Of a DNA stretch of 11,024 nt, positions 1 to 9,092 are shown piece by piece (the stretch's first letter is position 1; each line of letters starts with the position of its first letter). This DNA is from JAWOGN01 sp046496815 (GTDB taxonomy: Bacteria > Desulfobacterota > DSM-4660 > Desulfatiglandales > Desulfatiglandaceae): NCBI GenBank assembly GCA_046496815.1, contig JAWOGN010000212.1, forward strand, positions 1 to 11,024, given 5' to 3'. Below the pieces are notes generated by a model. That model saw nothing but the letters and a program-made list of their open reading frames with translations, ran no database searches and was not told the origin of the DNA. The position numbers and the translations under genes were made by a program.

Positions 1-1
1 C

Positions 2-523
2 GATATCACCCTGCTCGTTCACAACAATAAAGTGTATGGTCTGACAAAAGGCCAGGCGTCGCCCACATCGGATATCGGATTTAGAACCAAAATGCAGCCC
101 CACGGCGTGATTGCGAATTCTTTTAATCCCCTGGCCGTGGCCCTGGCTTTTGGCGCCGGATTTGTTGCCCGGGGTTTTTCCGGCAAAAAAGTGCATTTAA
201 ACCAGCTTATCCGCAAAGCCATCGCGCATAAGGGGTTTTCCATGATTGATATCATGCAGCCCTGCGTCTCCTTTAACCCGGTGAATACCTTTGCATGGTA
301 TAATAAAAGGGCCTATGATCTGGCAGAAGAAGACTACGATGCCACCGACTTAGACGCTGCTTTTTCATTGTCCCGGAAATGGGGGGACCGGATTCCCATT
401 GGCATTTTATATCAAAAGGAATCCCCGTCATATACCGACCGGATTGCGCATTTGAACACAGGCCCGTTGATTGATTTTACCTATGAAAAAGATCGGGTTC
501 AGCACGTTATTGATACCCAATAG
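2..523 (+). CDS. 2-oxoacid:ferredoxin oxidoreductase, beta subunit (3' part)
   Basis: This is the C-terminal part of a thiamine-diphosphate-binding beta subunit of a two-subunit 2-oxoacid:ferredoxin oxidoreductase (PorB/KorB family). Such enzymes oxidatively decarboxylate 2-oxoacids to acyl-CoA in the cytoplasm and reduce ferredoxin. The frame is open from base 2 and ends in TAG; the start lies outside the window. Recognisable blocks in order are the HNNKVYGLTKGQ.SPTS stretch near the ThDP/Mg site, NPLAVALAFGAGFVARGFSG, the IDIMQPCVSFNPVNTFAWY block, and the WGDRIPIGILYQ tail typical of this subunit. The GTG at 32 is internal, not a start, because conserved residues precede it. Substrate (2-oxoglutarate, pyruvate or branched-chain oxoacid) cannot be decided from this fragment, so no symbol is given. 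The alpha subunit would be expected just upstream, as is usual for the family. Confidence 0.9.
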   Translation, partial: DITLLVHNNKVYGLTKGQASPTSDIGFRTKMQPHGVIANSFNPLAVALAFGAGFVARGFSGKKVHLNQLIRKAIAHKGFSMIDIMQPCVSFNPVNTFAWYNKRAYDLAEEDYDATDLDAAFSLSRKWGDRIPIGILYQKESPSYTDRIAHLNTGPLIDFTYEKDRVQHVIDTQ

Positions 524-597
524 AAGCAATTTTACTCGAAGTTTAAAAAGTTGTAACAATTTAGATTTTTGAAAGAACTCGTGAGCAGAACAACAGG

Positions 598-803
598 GGT
601 CTTTGGGTCGATAGACAACCTGGGCCTTCTCGGGGATATATGTCATTTTCTTCTGGGAAAAGATGCCCGGATGATGTATCGGGCCAGGTTTTCTATGGCA
701 TCCTCCTCACCCGGCTGAATCCGTGGACTGCAAAAAACGCCAAACCCGGAATGACGCCATGTCATGAGCATTGCAAAAAGACCTCCAGTGATTCCCATCC
801 GCA
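598..803 (-). pseudogene. IS91-type transposase fragment, frameshifted
   Basis: A scrap of an IS91-family (Y2-type) transposase C-terminal region. On the minus strand one frame reads WRHSGFGVFC, then IENLARYIIRASFPRRK, then a stop; the homologous sequence resumes in the next frame as MTYIPEKAQVVYRPKD. The larger relative at 10108-10626 reads WRHSGFNVFC, ENLARYIIRASFSQER and MSYIPEESKVIYQSKD without interruption, so this copy has lost one base near 650. Similarity ends abruptly on both sides, so both transposase ends are missing. It cannot be functional. It lies between the oxidoreductase gene and the thioredoxin gene and is a relic of past insertion or recombination. Confidence 0.75.
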
Positions 804-950
804 ACGACTTAGATCGGAAAGGAGTTTTCGGTTCCAAAATCAGGTCCGGGGCAGGCTCCGAGGAAATATCGGTGGAGGATTTTGGGTATGGTGAAGACGA
901 AATGTCGATGAGGAACGGCTTTATATGATGGCAATGATTTCTGAATTCAA

Positions 951-979
951 TTGCGAGGGAGAAAAGGGCATGTTATAAA
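951..979 (+). promoter_or_regulatory. Candidate sigma70 promoter for the thioredoxin-GH15 unit
   Basis: TTGCGA (951-956) and TATAAA (974-979) are separated by 17 bases. The -35 matches consensus at 4 of 6 positions and the -10 at 5 of 6. The expected transcription start near 986 leaves a leader of about 26 bases containing the GGAGGAGG ribosome-binding site at 997-1004. Found by eye only. Confidence 0.45.
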
Positions 980-1011
980 TCGATTGTTTTTTGGTGGGAG
1001 GAGGATACGCG

Positions 1012-1581
1012 GTGGCAAAAGAGATCCAGTGGGAAAGGATACTGAAAAAAGCCTTATCCAGAGCACAAACGGAGAACAAACCCATCCTGATGTTTTTCCA
1101 CAACCCGGAGTGAATCGGATGCCGACAGATGGGCGTGGTTACGTTCCCCGATTCCGATGTTATCGATTTCATTGCGCAGAATTTCATTCCTTTGCAGTTC
1201 CCCCATGATCAGAAACCTATTGCCGATGAATTCCGGGTGAAATGGACACCCACCCTGGTGACTCTCGACACGGACGGAAAGGAACATCACAGAACGGTGG
1301 GCTTCCTTGCACCCGAGGATCTGATCTCTTCGCTGATCCTCGGGAGAGCCAAGATTCATTTTGATCACGAGAACTTCGAAGAAGCGTTGAAAAGCCTGAA
1401 TGCGCTTCTCAGGAATTATCGGAAGAGCGGTGCAGCGCCGGAGGCGATTTTCCTACGAGGTATCTGTCTCTACAAGACGACGCACAAGCCGAAACCCTTG
1501 AAGGATGTTTACGAAAAACTGGAGGCTGAGTATCCTGAGAGCGAGTGGACCAAACGTGCTTATCCTTATAGGCTGCTATAG
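1012..1581 (+). CDS. Thioredoxin-fold/TPR-like protein, probable UxxC selenoprotein (in-frame TGA at 1111-1113)
   Basis: Read from GTG 1012 this encodes 189 residues with one in-frame TGA at codon 34. GGAGGAGG at 997-1004 sits 7 bases before that GTG, an excellent ribosome-binding site. The N-terminus (KPILMFFHNPE) is the first thioredoxin strand. Next comes [TGA]-I-G-C-R-Q-M at residues 34-40, exactly the C-x-x-C position, then TFPDSDVIDFI and the cis-Pro loop WTPTL (Pro80). Residues of about 110-189 look like TPR-type helices (NFEEALKSLNALL, PESEWTKRAYPYRLL). I infer UGA is read as selenocysteine, giving a U-x-x-C thiol-disulfide oxidoreductase, probably cytoplasmic because no signal peptide is visible. 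A hand-folded hairpin follows the TGA. The alternative is a Cys-to-stop mutation. Starting at ATG 1129 would give a 150-residue protein without the active site. It lies 68 bases upstream of the GH15 gene. Confidence 0.75.
1116..1147 (+). promoter_or_regulatory. Candidate bacterial SECIS hairpin
   Basis: Just after the TGA codon the mRNA can pair 1121-1123 and 1125-1126 with 1135-1139 (one bulged G at 1124). This leaves an eight-base apical loop, AGAUGGGC, at 1127-1134 with G in its second position. Weaker outer pairing of 1117-1119 with 1145-1147 is possible. The loop starts 13 bases after the UGA, slightly closer than the 16-37 bases usually quoted for bacterial SECIS elements. Folded by eye, no energy calculated; treat as a candidate only. 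Confidence 0.35.
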
Positions 1582-1649
1582 CGCGTCTCCGTTTTTTCCG
1601 ATTTCTGCGGTTGCTGTCCGGCGATCGATGGATTCGAGGGGGTGGAACA

Positions 1650-3692
1650 ATGCCGCGTGACATCCCGGTAGGGAACAGTCGCCTTCTGGTTTGTTTTGAC
1701 AGGGATTACCTCATTCGAGACCTCTATTTCCCTCATGTGGGGCAGGAGAACCATGTGGGCGGCAACACCTGCCGCTTTGGCGTGCGAGCCGGGAACCGGT
1801 TTTCCTGGGTCGGTGAAGAATGGAAAAAGGAACTCCTTTACGAGGAGGATACCCTCGTCACCAACGTGACCCTGTACCATCAGGACCTGGAGGTCTTGAT
1901 GGTGTGTCGTGATGCCGTGGATTTTCACGAAAACGTGTTTGTCCGGGAAATCGTGGTGGAAAACCTGGCCCCGGAGAATCGTCGGATCGAAGTTTTTTTC
2001 GGTCAGGATTTCGATATTTCGGGCAACAGTGTGGGCGATACGGCAGCGTATGATCCCGTGGCAGGCGGCATTGTTCATTACAAAGGATCGCGGTATTTTC
2101 TCATCAATGGTTTCTCGGACCGATTGCAACACCTGTCGCAGTTTGCCGTGGGCGTGAAGAGAGCGGGCGGCAAAGAAGGGACCTACAGGGATGCGGAGGA
2201 CGGCGTCCTTTCCGGGAACACCATAGCCCAGGGGTCTGTGGATTCGGTTGTGTCTCTCGCTTTAGAGCTGGATGCGCACGGGTCCGGGAAGGGGTATTAC
2301 TGGATCTGCACAGCCGAGGCCTGGGCTGAGGTCAGGCGTATGGATTCCGTGGTCAGGCGCAAGCATCCTGAGACCCTTATCAGGCGTACAGCCGACTACT
2401 GGAATCTCTGGGTTCGCAAGGAGACGATTCCGGATGACCAGTTGCCTCCGAAGATCAAGAAGCTCTATCGCAGGAGCCTGCTCGTGCTGAGCACCCAACT
2501 CGACTGGGAGGGGGGCGTGCTTGCTGCGAATGATTCGGATGTGATCCAGTTCAACCGGGATACCTATTCCTATGTTTGGCCGAGGGATGGCGCGCTCACG
2601 GCGCATGCCCTGGATTTGGCCGGTTATCCCATGCCGGCGCAAAGATTTTACAACTTCGCGGCGAAGGTCATCGACGAGGAGGGTTATCTCCTCCACAAGT
2701 ATAATCCTGACGGCACCCTTGCATCCTCATGGCATCCCTGGTATGAGGCGAACGGACCGCAGCTTCCGATCCAGGAAGATGAAACCGCTCTTGTCATTTG
2801 GGCCTTGTGGCATCACTTTGTCATCTACAGGGACATTGAATTTATCAAGCCCCTTTACCGGTCCCTCATCAAGCGGGCTGCCGACTTCATGGTCTCTTAT
2901 CGGGATAAGGAAACAGGACTTCCTGCACCCTCTTACGACTTGTGGGAAGAGCGCAGGGGCATTTCCAGTTTTACCGTTTCCGCTGTGTTCGGCGGTTTGG
3001 CGGCGGCCTCCATTTTCTGCACGGTGTTTGGCGAGGACGAAAAAGCTGGGGTCTACAGGCAGGCTGCTCTGGAGATCAGGGATGCTGCATCCAGGCATTT
3101 GTGGAATGAAGCGCTGGGCCGTTTCTGCCGCATGGTGTATCGAAATAACGGAAATGATCTCAAAGTTGACGGGATATGCGATTCAAGCCTCTGGGGGCTT
3201 TTTGCTTTCGGTCTCTACACTGTGGATGATCCCCGGATTGTAGCAACAATGGAAGCGCTGCACAAAAAGCTCTGGCTAGAAACAAAGACCGGTGGCATGG
3301 CGCGGTATGAAGATGACACCTACTATCGCGGGGGAAATGATGTCCCGGGGAATCCATGGTTCATTTCAACGCTTTGGCTTGCAGACTATTTTTTGGAAAA
3401 GGCCGATCAGGAAAAGGGGCTGCCTCGAGCTTTGGAGCTGCTCAACTGGGTAGCCGAGCACGCGCTGCCCTCAGGGGTCCTTTCCGAGCAATTACACCCC
3501 CACACAGGAGAACCTTTGTCCGTCTGCCCGCTGACCTGGAGTCACTCCGCTTTTCTCTCGACCACGCTACGCTACTTGCGCCTCAAAGAGGGCAAGGCGT
3601 GGGCCGCGGCAACAGCCATGCGAGAGGACTGGATCTCGAAACTTTTTGCAGACACATGCGATGCCATTCATGGCGCGTGCCGGATCAAATGA
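1650..3692 (+). CDS. Glycoside hydrolase family 15 protein (glucoamylase-type)
   Basis: A complete 680-residue GH15 enzyme. The family hydrolyses terminal alpha-glucosidic bonds of maltodextrins, glycogen or trehalose with inversion. The N-terminal third (to about residue 250) is the beta-sandwich domain of bacterial and archaeal GH15 proteins, beginning GNSRLLVCFDRDYLIRDLYFP. The (alpha/alpha)6 catalytic domain carries YVWPRDGALTAHALDLAGY (308-326), PSYDLWEERRGISSFT (427-442, with the general-acid Glu in WEER) and LSEQLHPHTG...CPLTWSHSAF (611-635, with the general-base Glu613). ATG 1650 is chosen because GAGGGGGTGG lies 4 bases before it; an upstream in-frame TTG at 1611 lacks support. No signal peptide is visible, so an intracellular role in glycogen or maltodextrin (or trehalose) turnover is likely. 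It is 68 bases downstream of the thioredoxin-fold gene on the same strand, probably co-transcribed. Exact substrate unknown. Confidence 0.9.
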   Translation: MPRDIPVGNSRLLVCFDRDYLIRDLYFPHVGQENHVGGNTCRFGVRAGNRFSWVGEEWKKELLYEEDTLVTNVTLYHQDLEVLMVCRDAVDFHENVFVREIVVENLAPENRRIEVFFGQDFDISGNSVGDTAAYDPVAGGIVHYKGSRYFLINGFSDRLQHLSQFAVGVKRAGGKEGTYRDAEDGVLSGNTIAQGSVDSVVSLALELDAHGSGKGYYWICTAEAWAEVRRMDSVVRRKHPETLIRRTADYWNLWVRKETIPDDQLPPKIKKLYRRSLLVLSTQLDWEGGVLAANDSDVIQFNRDTYSYVWPRDGALTAHALDLAGYPMPAQRFYNFAAKVIDEEGYLLHKYNPDGTLASSWHPWYEANGPQLPIQEDETALVIWALWHHFVIYRDIEFIKPLYRSLIKRAADFMVSYRDKETGLPAPSYDLWEERRGISSFTVSAVFGGLAAASIFCTVFGEDEKAGVYRQAALEIRDAASRHLWNEALGRFCRMVYRNNGNDLKVDGICDSSLWGLFAFGLYTVDDPRIVATMEALHKKLWLETKTGGMARYEDDTYYRGGNDVPGNPWFISTLWLADYFLEKADQEKGLPRALELLNWVAEHALPSGVLSEQLHPHTGEPLSVCPLTWSHSAFLSTTLRYLRLKEGKAWAAATAMREDWISKLFADTCDAIHGACRIK

Positions 3693-3834
3693 TCTCCATG
3701 AACATTGCCCAAAACAAATTCTCAGGATGTCAAATGAGATTTCTTTTCTCCGCTTTCGTTCACTCGTGGAGGCGCACGGCCATAAGCCCGCTTGGAGGTA
3801 GCCCTTTTTGGCAAGCAAGGTGCTTCAGCTCCTC

Positions 3835-3975
3835 TTATCCTGTCCAAACTCGCCCGGCTTTTTCCTTCACGAGATCCAGGTACTCCGCTTTCAGTTTAGG
3901 ATTGAGAAAGCTGCGTTCTATCAGGGCAGGCCAGGCCCGGGGGCCTCGCACGAACACTTCAGCTTTCCGCATCAT
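3835..3975 (-). pseudogene. hipA-like kinase toxin remnant, internally deleted
   Basis: A 46-codon frame on the minus strand. Its first residues (MMRKAEVFVRG) resemble the N-terminus of HipA Ser/Thr kinases. It then jumps directly to WPALIERSFLNPKLKAEYLDLVKEKAGRV, which resembles the extreme C-terminal helix of HipA proteins (W..LI..SFL...K..Y..L...R). The several hundred residues forming the kinase domain are absent, so an internal deletion is inferred. The start overlaps the 3' end of the hipB remnant by 17 bases, an arrangement typical of hipBA operons. It cannot phosphorylate anything. The reading of both ends as HipA rests on family memory and is less certain than hipB. Confidence 0.55.
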
Positions 3976-4208
3976 CTGAGTCCTCAAAACGCGCCATCAA
4001 GGGGCTGTCGAGATGGACCGTGATATTTAACGCATCAAGCAAACTTGATCAATGTGTTTAATTGGATCGTGGGCTTTCCTTTTTCAATATCAAAGATGGC
4101 TGTCTTACCGATGCCGGCTATTTGAGCCGGCTCAATTCTGGAAAGCCCGGCGGCTCTGCGATGAAATTGGATGATAAGGCCGAGAAGGGATCTGTTTTTG
4201 ATCTCCAT
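3959..4208 (-). pseudogene. hipB-like HTH antitoxin, frameshifted
   Basis: An XRE-family helix-turn-helix protein of the HipB type: LIIQFHRRAAGLSRIEPAQIAGIGKTAIFDIEKGKPTIQLNTLIKF, running from ATG 4208 and ending at TGA 4035-4037. The expected continuation is present one frame over as LDALNITVHLDSPLMARFEDSDDAES, ending at 3959, which is the standard HipB C-terminus. A single-base insertion or equivalent near 4040-4045 therefore breaks the gene. The break sits in a small palindrome (ATCAAG-CAAA-CTTGAT, 4034-4049). Intact HipB represses its operon and neutralises HipA. Because hipA downstream is also deleted, the locus is dead, although the truncated product still holds the whole HTH. Confidence 0.75.
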
Positions 4209-4627
4209 TTTTTTTGGCAGCACAGGGGATTCCTTATCTTATCACCATTTTGAACCAAGGCATTTGAGATTTATGATACAAATTACCGTCAAAGCGGCAA
4301 AATGTCGAATAAACCATTGGAATCCAGGGAGTCCTCATGGTAAGCACGCCATTATTGCCGTTATAGCAGTAAAAATATGAATAAACGCAGATTTTGGAGC
4401 ATAACCAGAGTTCTAATGATGGAAATTGCGGCTTTAACACATCATCCGGAGAGATTTGCTCAGGATTATCTGCAACCAATCGATGAAATTATCCATATGA
4501 ACAAAAACAAAATCACCGTGAGTTGCTATCGGATAGTGCTTGACAGGGATGCCATCGGAATACGCTGGTTTCAAAAACGGTGCGCTCCTATATTTGCGTG
4601 CTGTATCGGAGGCGCAACTTTTGGAAC
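4209..4627 (+). other. Intergenic stretch without recognisable gene
   Basis: About 420 AT-rich bases between the hipB remnant and the region 3' of katG. Both strands contain short open frames, but none shows a recognisable domain, a convincing ribosome-binding site or similarity to the remnants elsewhere in the window. I see no RNA gene or repeat array here. Confidence 0.5.
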
Positions 4628-4661
4628 GAAAATGGGCGCCCAACGGGGGTTGAACGCCCAT
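4628..4661 (-). terminator. Candidate rho-independent terminator after katG
   Basis: On the minus strand ATGGGCG (4661-4655) pairs with CGCCCAT (4638-4632) around a 16-base loop and is followed by TTTT. It lies about 55 bases past the katG stop codon. The short T run and wide loop make it a moderate candidate. A second inverted repeat (4691-4711, arms CGAAGAGAG and CTCTCTTTCG with one bulge) sits 3 bases after the katG stop and may protect the 3' end. Confidence 0.5.
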
Positions 4662-4714
4662 GACGAATCCGGTTTCGTTTCTATTCCATTCGAAGAGAGA
4701 CCTCTCTTTCGGAA

Positions 4715-6910
<2,196 letters not shown>

Positions 6911-6914
6911 AGTA

Positions 6915-7397
6915 TTACCTCCTGTCGTTGTCTGGTTTTGTTTTCCTGCATTCATCGCAAATGCCGAAAAAGTCCAATCGGTAACTCAGTATGTCAAACC
7001 CGGTCTCTTCGGCCACATCGGCCTTGATTTTTCCCAAAGACCCCAGAGCCGGGTGGATAATCCGTTTGCAGTGGACACAAATGACATGGGGATGCGGAAA
7101 GGGCTTGCTTCCGTCATATCGGTTGCTGCCATCGGGAAACGCGATTTCAAGCACCTCGTCGATCTGCTTCAACAGGTGGACGGTTCTGTATATCGTGGCG
7201 ATGGTGGTGGTGGGGAACTTCTTGCTCACCGTCTCGTAGATTCCCTCGACCGACGGATGGCCTTCACTGGCGGCCAGCACCCGCAAAACCGCCAGCCGTT
7301 GCGGAGTAATGCGAAAATCATGGTCTTTCAGCTTCGAGACCATCTGCGCCATTCGCTTCTCGACGTTTTCAGACGTGTTCATGGAATCGATTGCCAT
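6915..7397 (-). CDS. perR: Fur-family peroxide-responsive repressor, PerR-like
   Basis: A 160-residue Fur-superfamily repressor. The winged helix is at about residues 25-88 (RITPQRLAVLRVL, TTTIATIYRTVHLL), followed by the dimerisation/metal domain. Two CxxC pairs for structural zinc are present (Cys107/Cys110 in CVHC, Cys147/Cys150 in CDEC). Regulatory-metal ligands matching B. subtilis PerR are His47, Asp95 (NRYD), His102 and His104 (HPH). The fifth ligand, Asp104 in B. subtilis, aligns with His115 (CKRIIHP), an unusual substitution. Asp at the NRYD position and lack of a Fur-type HHHDH motif favour PerR over Fur. ATG 7397 is preceded by AGGTG. It heads an operon with katG and has its own operator-like box, so autorepression relieved by peroxide is inferred. 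Confidence 0.85.
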   Translation of the reverse strand: MAIDSMNTSENVEKRMAQMVSKLKDHDFRITPQRLAVLRVLAASEGHPSVEGIYETVSKKFPTTTIATIYRTVHLLKQIDEVLEIAFPDGSNRYDGSKPFPHPHVICVHCKRIIHPALGSLGKIKADVAEETGFDILSYRLDFFGICDECRKTKPDNDRR

Positions 7398-7416
7398 GTG
7401 GGAAACACCTACTTAA

Positions 7417-7431
7417 TAATAACGATTATCA
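7417..7431 (-). promoter_or_regulatory. PerR/Fur-type operator box
   Basis: On the minus strand TGATAAT-C-GTTATTA is a 7-1-7 imperfect inverted repeat (5 of 7 positions paired) resembling the PerR consensus TTATAATnATTATAA and Fur boxes. It starts 3 bases downstream of the -10 element and covers the expected transcription start of perR-katG, where a bound repressor would block initiation. Confidence 0.75.
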
Positions 7432-7434
7432 AGA

Positions 7435-7463
7435 AATATAGATAGTATCCTTTTGGTTGTCAA
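7435..7463 (-). promoter_or_regulatory. Sigma70 promoter of perR-katG
   Basis: On the minus strand a perfect TTGACA (7463-7458) and TATATT (7440-7435) are separated by exactly 17 bases. The -10 lies about 37 bases upstream of the perR start codon, and the operator-like box follows directly. Confidence 0.75.
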
Positions 7464-7537
7464 GGCTCAAGGCGCATCGATTTTTTGATTGCTCTGTGCT
7501 CTGGGATCGAACCAAGCTAAGTAGTTAAAATTAAATA

Positions 7538-8323
7538 CTAAACATTCCAAAACAACATGTTTTTACCTTGAATATCGTCGTTTTTAACATCAAAAATGGT
7601 ATTATAGACCGACCCAGACTCACGAAGTTCGAAAATTTCTGCATTCTTTTGAATTTGCCGGCCGATCGCCAACCCGCCCATTTGATTTTTCACAGCTTCG
7701 ACGAACGATCGACTTCCGGTTGCAGTGCTTTGTGTCCAGCATTCTTCTCTTTGTATTCTATTGTCAGCTAATGCCGCTTCAAGCCAGTTTCGATGCGCCA
7801 ACTGGAAATCATCGAAATTGCTGTATCCGCAAAGATGACCGAGAGTCACATAATCAATTAGAATATTTTTTCGCCGTGGGCGTTGAATTTCATTATAGCC
7901 TCCATGAGGCCATTGTCCCGGATGACTCACGACGCCAGCTCGAACCATATTCAGGTCAACATATATGAGACCTCTCAAAAGATGTTCACCAGTTTCAATT
8001 GCCGTAGCATGGTACCGATCTTCCCAAAAAGCGCCCTTTCTCTTTTTTCTATGGTTGTATTCCTGACCTGTCCTGCCAGCTAAAAGCTGAATTGACTTTG
8101 GAATCGTTTCTCTGCCGTCCTTGCCGTAAACGATCAGGTGAACATGGTTGCAGGTCACTACATAATTCAAAATCACCAAACCGAATCGTTTCTTTGCTTG
8201 GTAAAGCCATTGCATCCACCGAAGCCGGTCTTTGCTGAATTTCAGCAAGAATTCACGCTTATGGCAGCGATGTGTAAGATGCCAAACATGACCTGGTACA
8301 AAATGACGGTTTGCTCTTGCCAC
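7538..8323 (-). CDS. REP-associated tyrosine transposase (RAYT, Y1_Tnp family)
   Basis: A 261-residue single-strand HUH nuclease of the IS200-like Y1 transposase family, RAYT subgroup. The N-terminus MARANRHFVPGHVWHLTHRCHKREFLLKF is typical. The metal-binding HUH pair is His60-Val-His62 in CNHVHLIV, and the probable nucleophile is Tyr121 in LIYVDLNMVRAG. FWEDRYHATAIE precedes it as in the family. Residues beyond about 165 form a variable C-terminal extension. The start is GTG 8323, supported by alignment to the second copy, which has ATG at the same position (9994). RAYTs are usually single-copy, domesticated enzymes acting on REP/BIME palindromes; I see no clear REP pair directly flanking this one. 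All catalytic residues are present, so it is probably active or recently so. Confidence 0.88.
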   Translation of the reverse strand: MARANRHFVPGHVWHLTHRCHKREFLLKFSKDRLRWMQWLYQAKKRFGLVILNYVVTCNHVHLIVYGKDGRETIPKSIQLLAGRTGQEYNHRKKRKGAFWEDRYHATAIETGEHLLRGLIYVDLNMVRAGVVSHPGQWPHGGYNEIQRPRRKNILIDYVTLGHLCGYSNFDDFQLAHRNWLEAALADNRIQREECWTQSTATGSRSFVEAVKNQMGGLAIGRQIQKNAEIFELRESGSVYNTIFDVKNDDIQGKNMLFWNV

Positions 8324-8456
8324 TATGTTTTCCCATATGCCTCAATTTCACTCCAAAAACGAAGTTATGGCAACTATATCACGCTGTTTCTGTATTGGAT
8401 CTATTTTATTTTCAACCTGTTAGCTTGGCGACCCCATTGCGCATTGCCATTGCCAA

Positions 8457-8497
8457 CCGCGCGGTTTTTTGCGTCGGCTGAATTTGCCTTGTTATGC
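8457..8497 (-). other. Partial attC-like site overlapping the VOC stop codon
   Basis: On the minus strand GCATAAC (8497-8491) contains the TAA stop of the VOC gene and resembles an attC inverse core (RYYYAAC). It is followed by an arm, AAGGCAAATTCAGCCGACGC, similar to known attC left arms, and by the palindrome CCGCGCGG (8464-8457). I could not find the matching right arm and GTTRRRY core downstream, so the site is read as truncated or decayed. Confidence 0.4.
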
Positions 8498-8932
8498 GTT
8501 TTCTTTGAATCTCAACTCACCAATCTCGGTAAAATCAAACATTGGCCCCCAAGCCGCTTCCCAGTAATAACCATCAGGGTCGGCGAAATAACCACTAAAA
8601 CCGCCCCAAAACGTTTCTTGTGGTTCTTTCACGACACGAGCGCCATTAGATCTTGCACGTTCTACTATTGCAATGACATCATCCTTGCTGCGAGCGTTGT
8701 GGGCAAGCGTGACCCCACTGAATCCACTGCGAATAATTGGAACGTCAGGAGAGATGTCTTCTGCAAGTTTCTCAAGCGGATAAAGAGAAATCCAAGTTCC
8801 CGGAAGCTCAATAAAAGTGACACCATCATAGGAGGTGTTCGGAGGTGTACCAAGTACAGCTTCATAGAACTTCGTTGCCTTGTTTAAATCAGCTACGCCA
8901 AGTGTTAACAGAGTAATTTTTGGAATCCTCAT
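8492..8932 (-). CDS. VOC/glyoxalase-fold family protein
   Basis: A 146-residue vicinal-oxygen-chelate superfamily protein with the usual paired beta-alpha-beta-beta-beta modules. The first module begins LLTLGVADLNKATKFYEAVLG, the second GVTLAHNARSKDDVIAIVERARSNGARVVKEP, and it ends GYFADPDGYYWEAAWGP. The FADPDGYYWE block is the conserved end of such proteins, with Glu a potential metal ligand. Members include glyoxalases, dioxygenases, and fosfomycin or bleomycin resistance proteins; substrate cannot be assigned. ATG 8932 is chosen because GGAGG (8941-8937) lies 4 bases upstream. The gene appears to be an integron-type cassette: an attC-like element lies just upstream and its stop codon lies inside a GCATAAC core. 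VOC genes are frequent in such cassettes. Confidence 0.85.
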   Translation of the reverse strand: MRIPKITLLTLGVADLNKATKFYEAVLGTPPNTSYDGVTFIELPGTWISLYPLEKLAEDISPDVPIIRSGFSGVTLAHNARSKDDVIAIVERARSNGARVVKEPQETFWGGFSGYFADPDGYYWEAAWGPMFDFTEIGELRFKENA

Positions 8933-8956
8933 AATTCCTCCATCGTTTTTTGAGAC

Positions 8957-9092
8957 GCATAACGAAAAGCTCACTTGCCGGAAAGTAGACTTGGTAATAG
9001 GGGAAAAAACCGAAATGCTGAACTTGAGAAAAATGATTTTATAAGCAAAAACTGTGCGACGCTTCCGGTCAATGTGAAGCGTCTTGTTCGGC
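8957..9092 (-). other. Integron attC-like recombination site (136 bases)
   Basis: On the minus strand the element begins with GCCGAAC (9092-9086) and ends with GTTATGC (8963-8957). The terminal arms (9092-9062 and 8984-8957) are complementary over 22 of 28 positions, with three bases in the left arm left unpaired. Extrahelical bases in an imperfect hairpin are the hallmark by which integron integrases recognise folded attC. Paired blocks include AAC, GCT, CAC, TTG and CCGGAA. The centre (8985-9061) is AT-rich and of variable type. The site lies directly after brnA, whose stop codon is inside the left arm, and 24 bases before the VOC start. A hairpin GACGCTTC/GAAGCGTC (9058-9083) overlaps it. 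No integrase gene is in the window. Confidence 0.6.

Noticed and set aside
2572..3243. 223-codon frame on the + strand inside the GH15 gene
   Set aside because: Out of frame with a clear full-length GH15 protein; Arg/Ser-rich composition typical of a shadow frame.
8138..8887. 249-codon + strand frame across the RAYT 5' end and VOC gene
   Set aside because: Antisense to two recognisable genes and spans their intergenic region; no domain visible.
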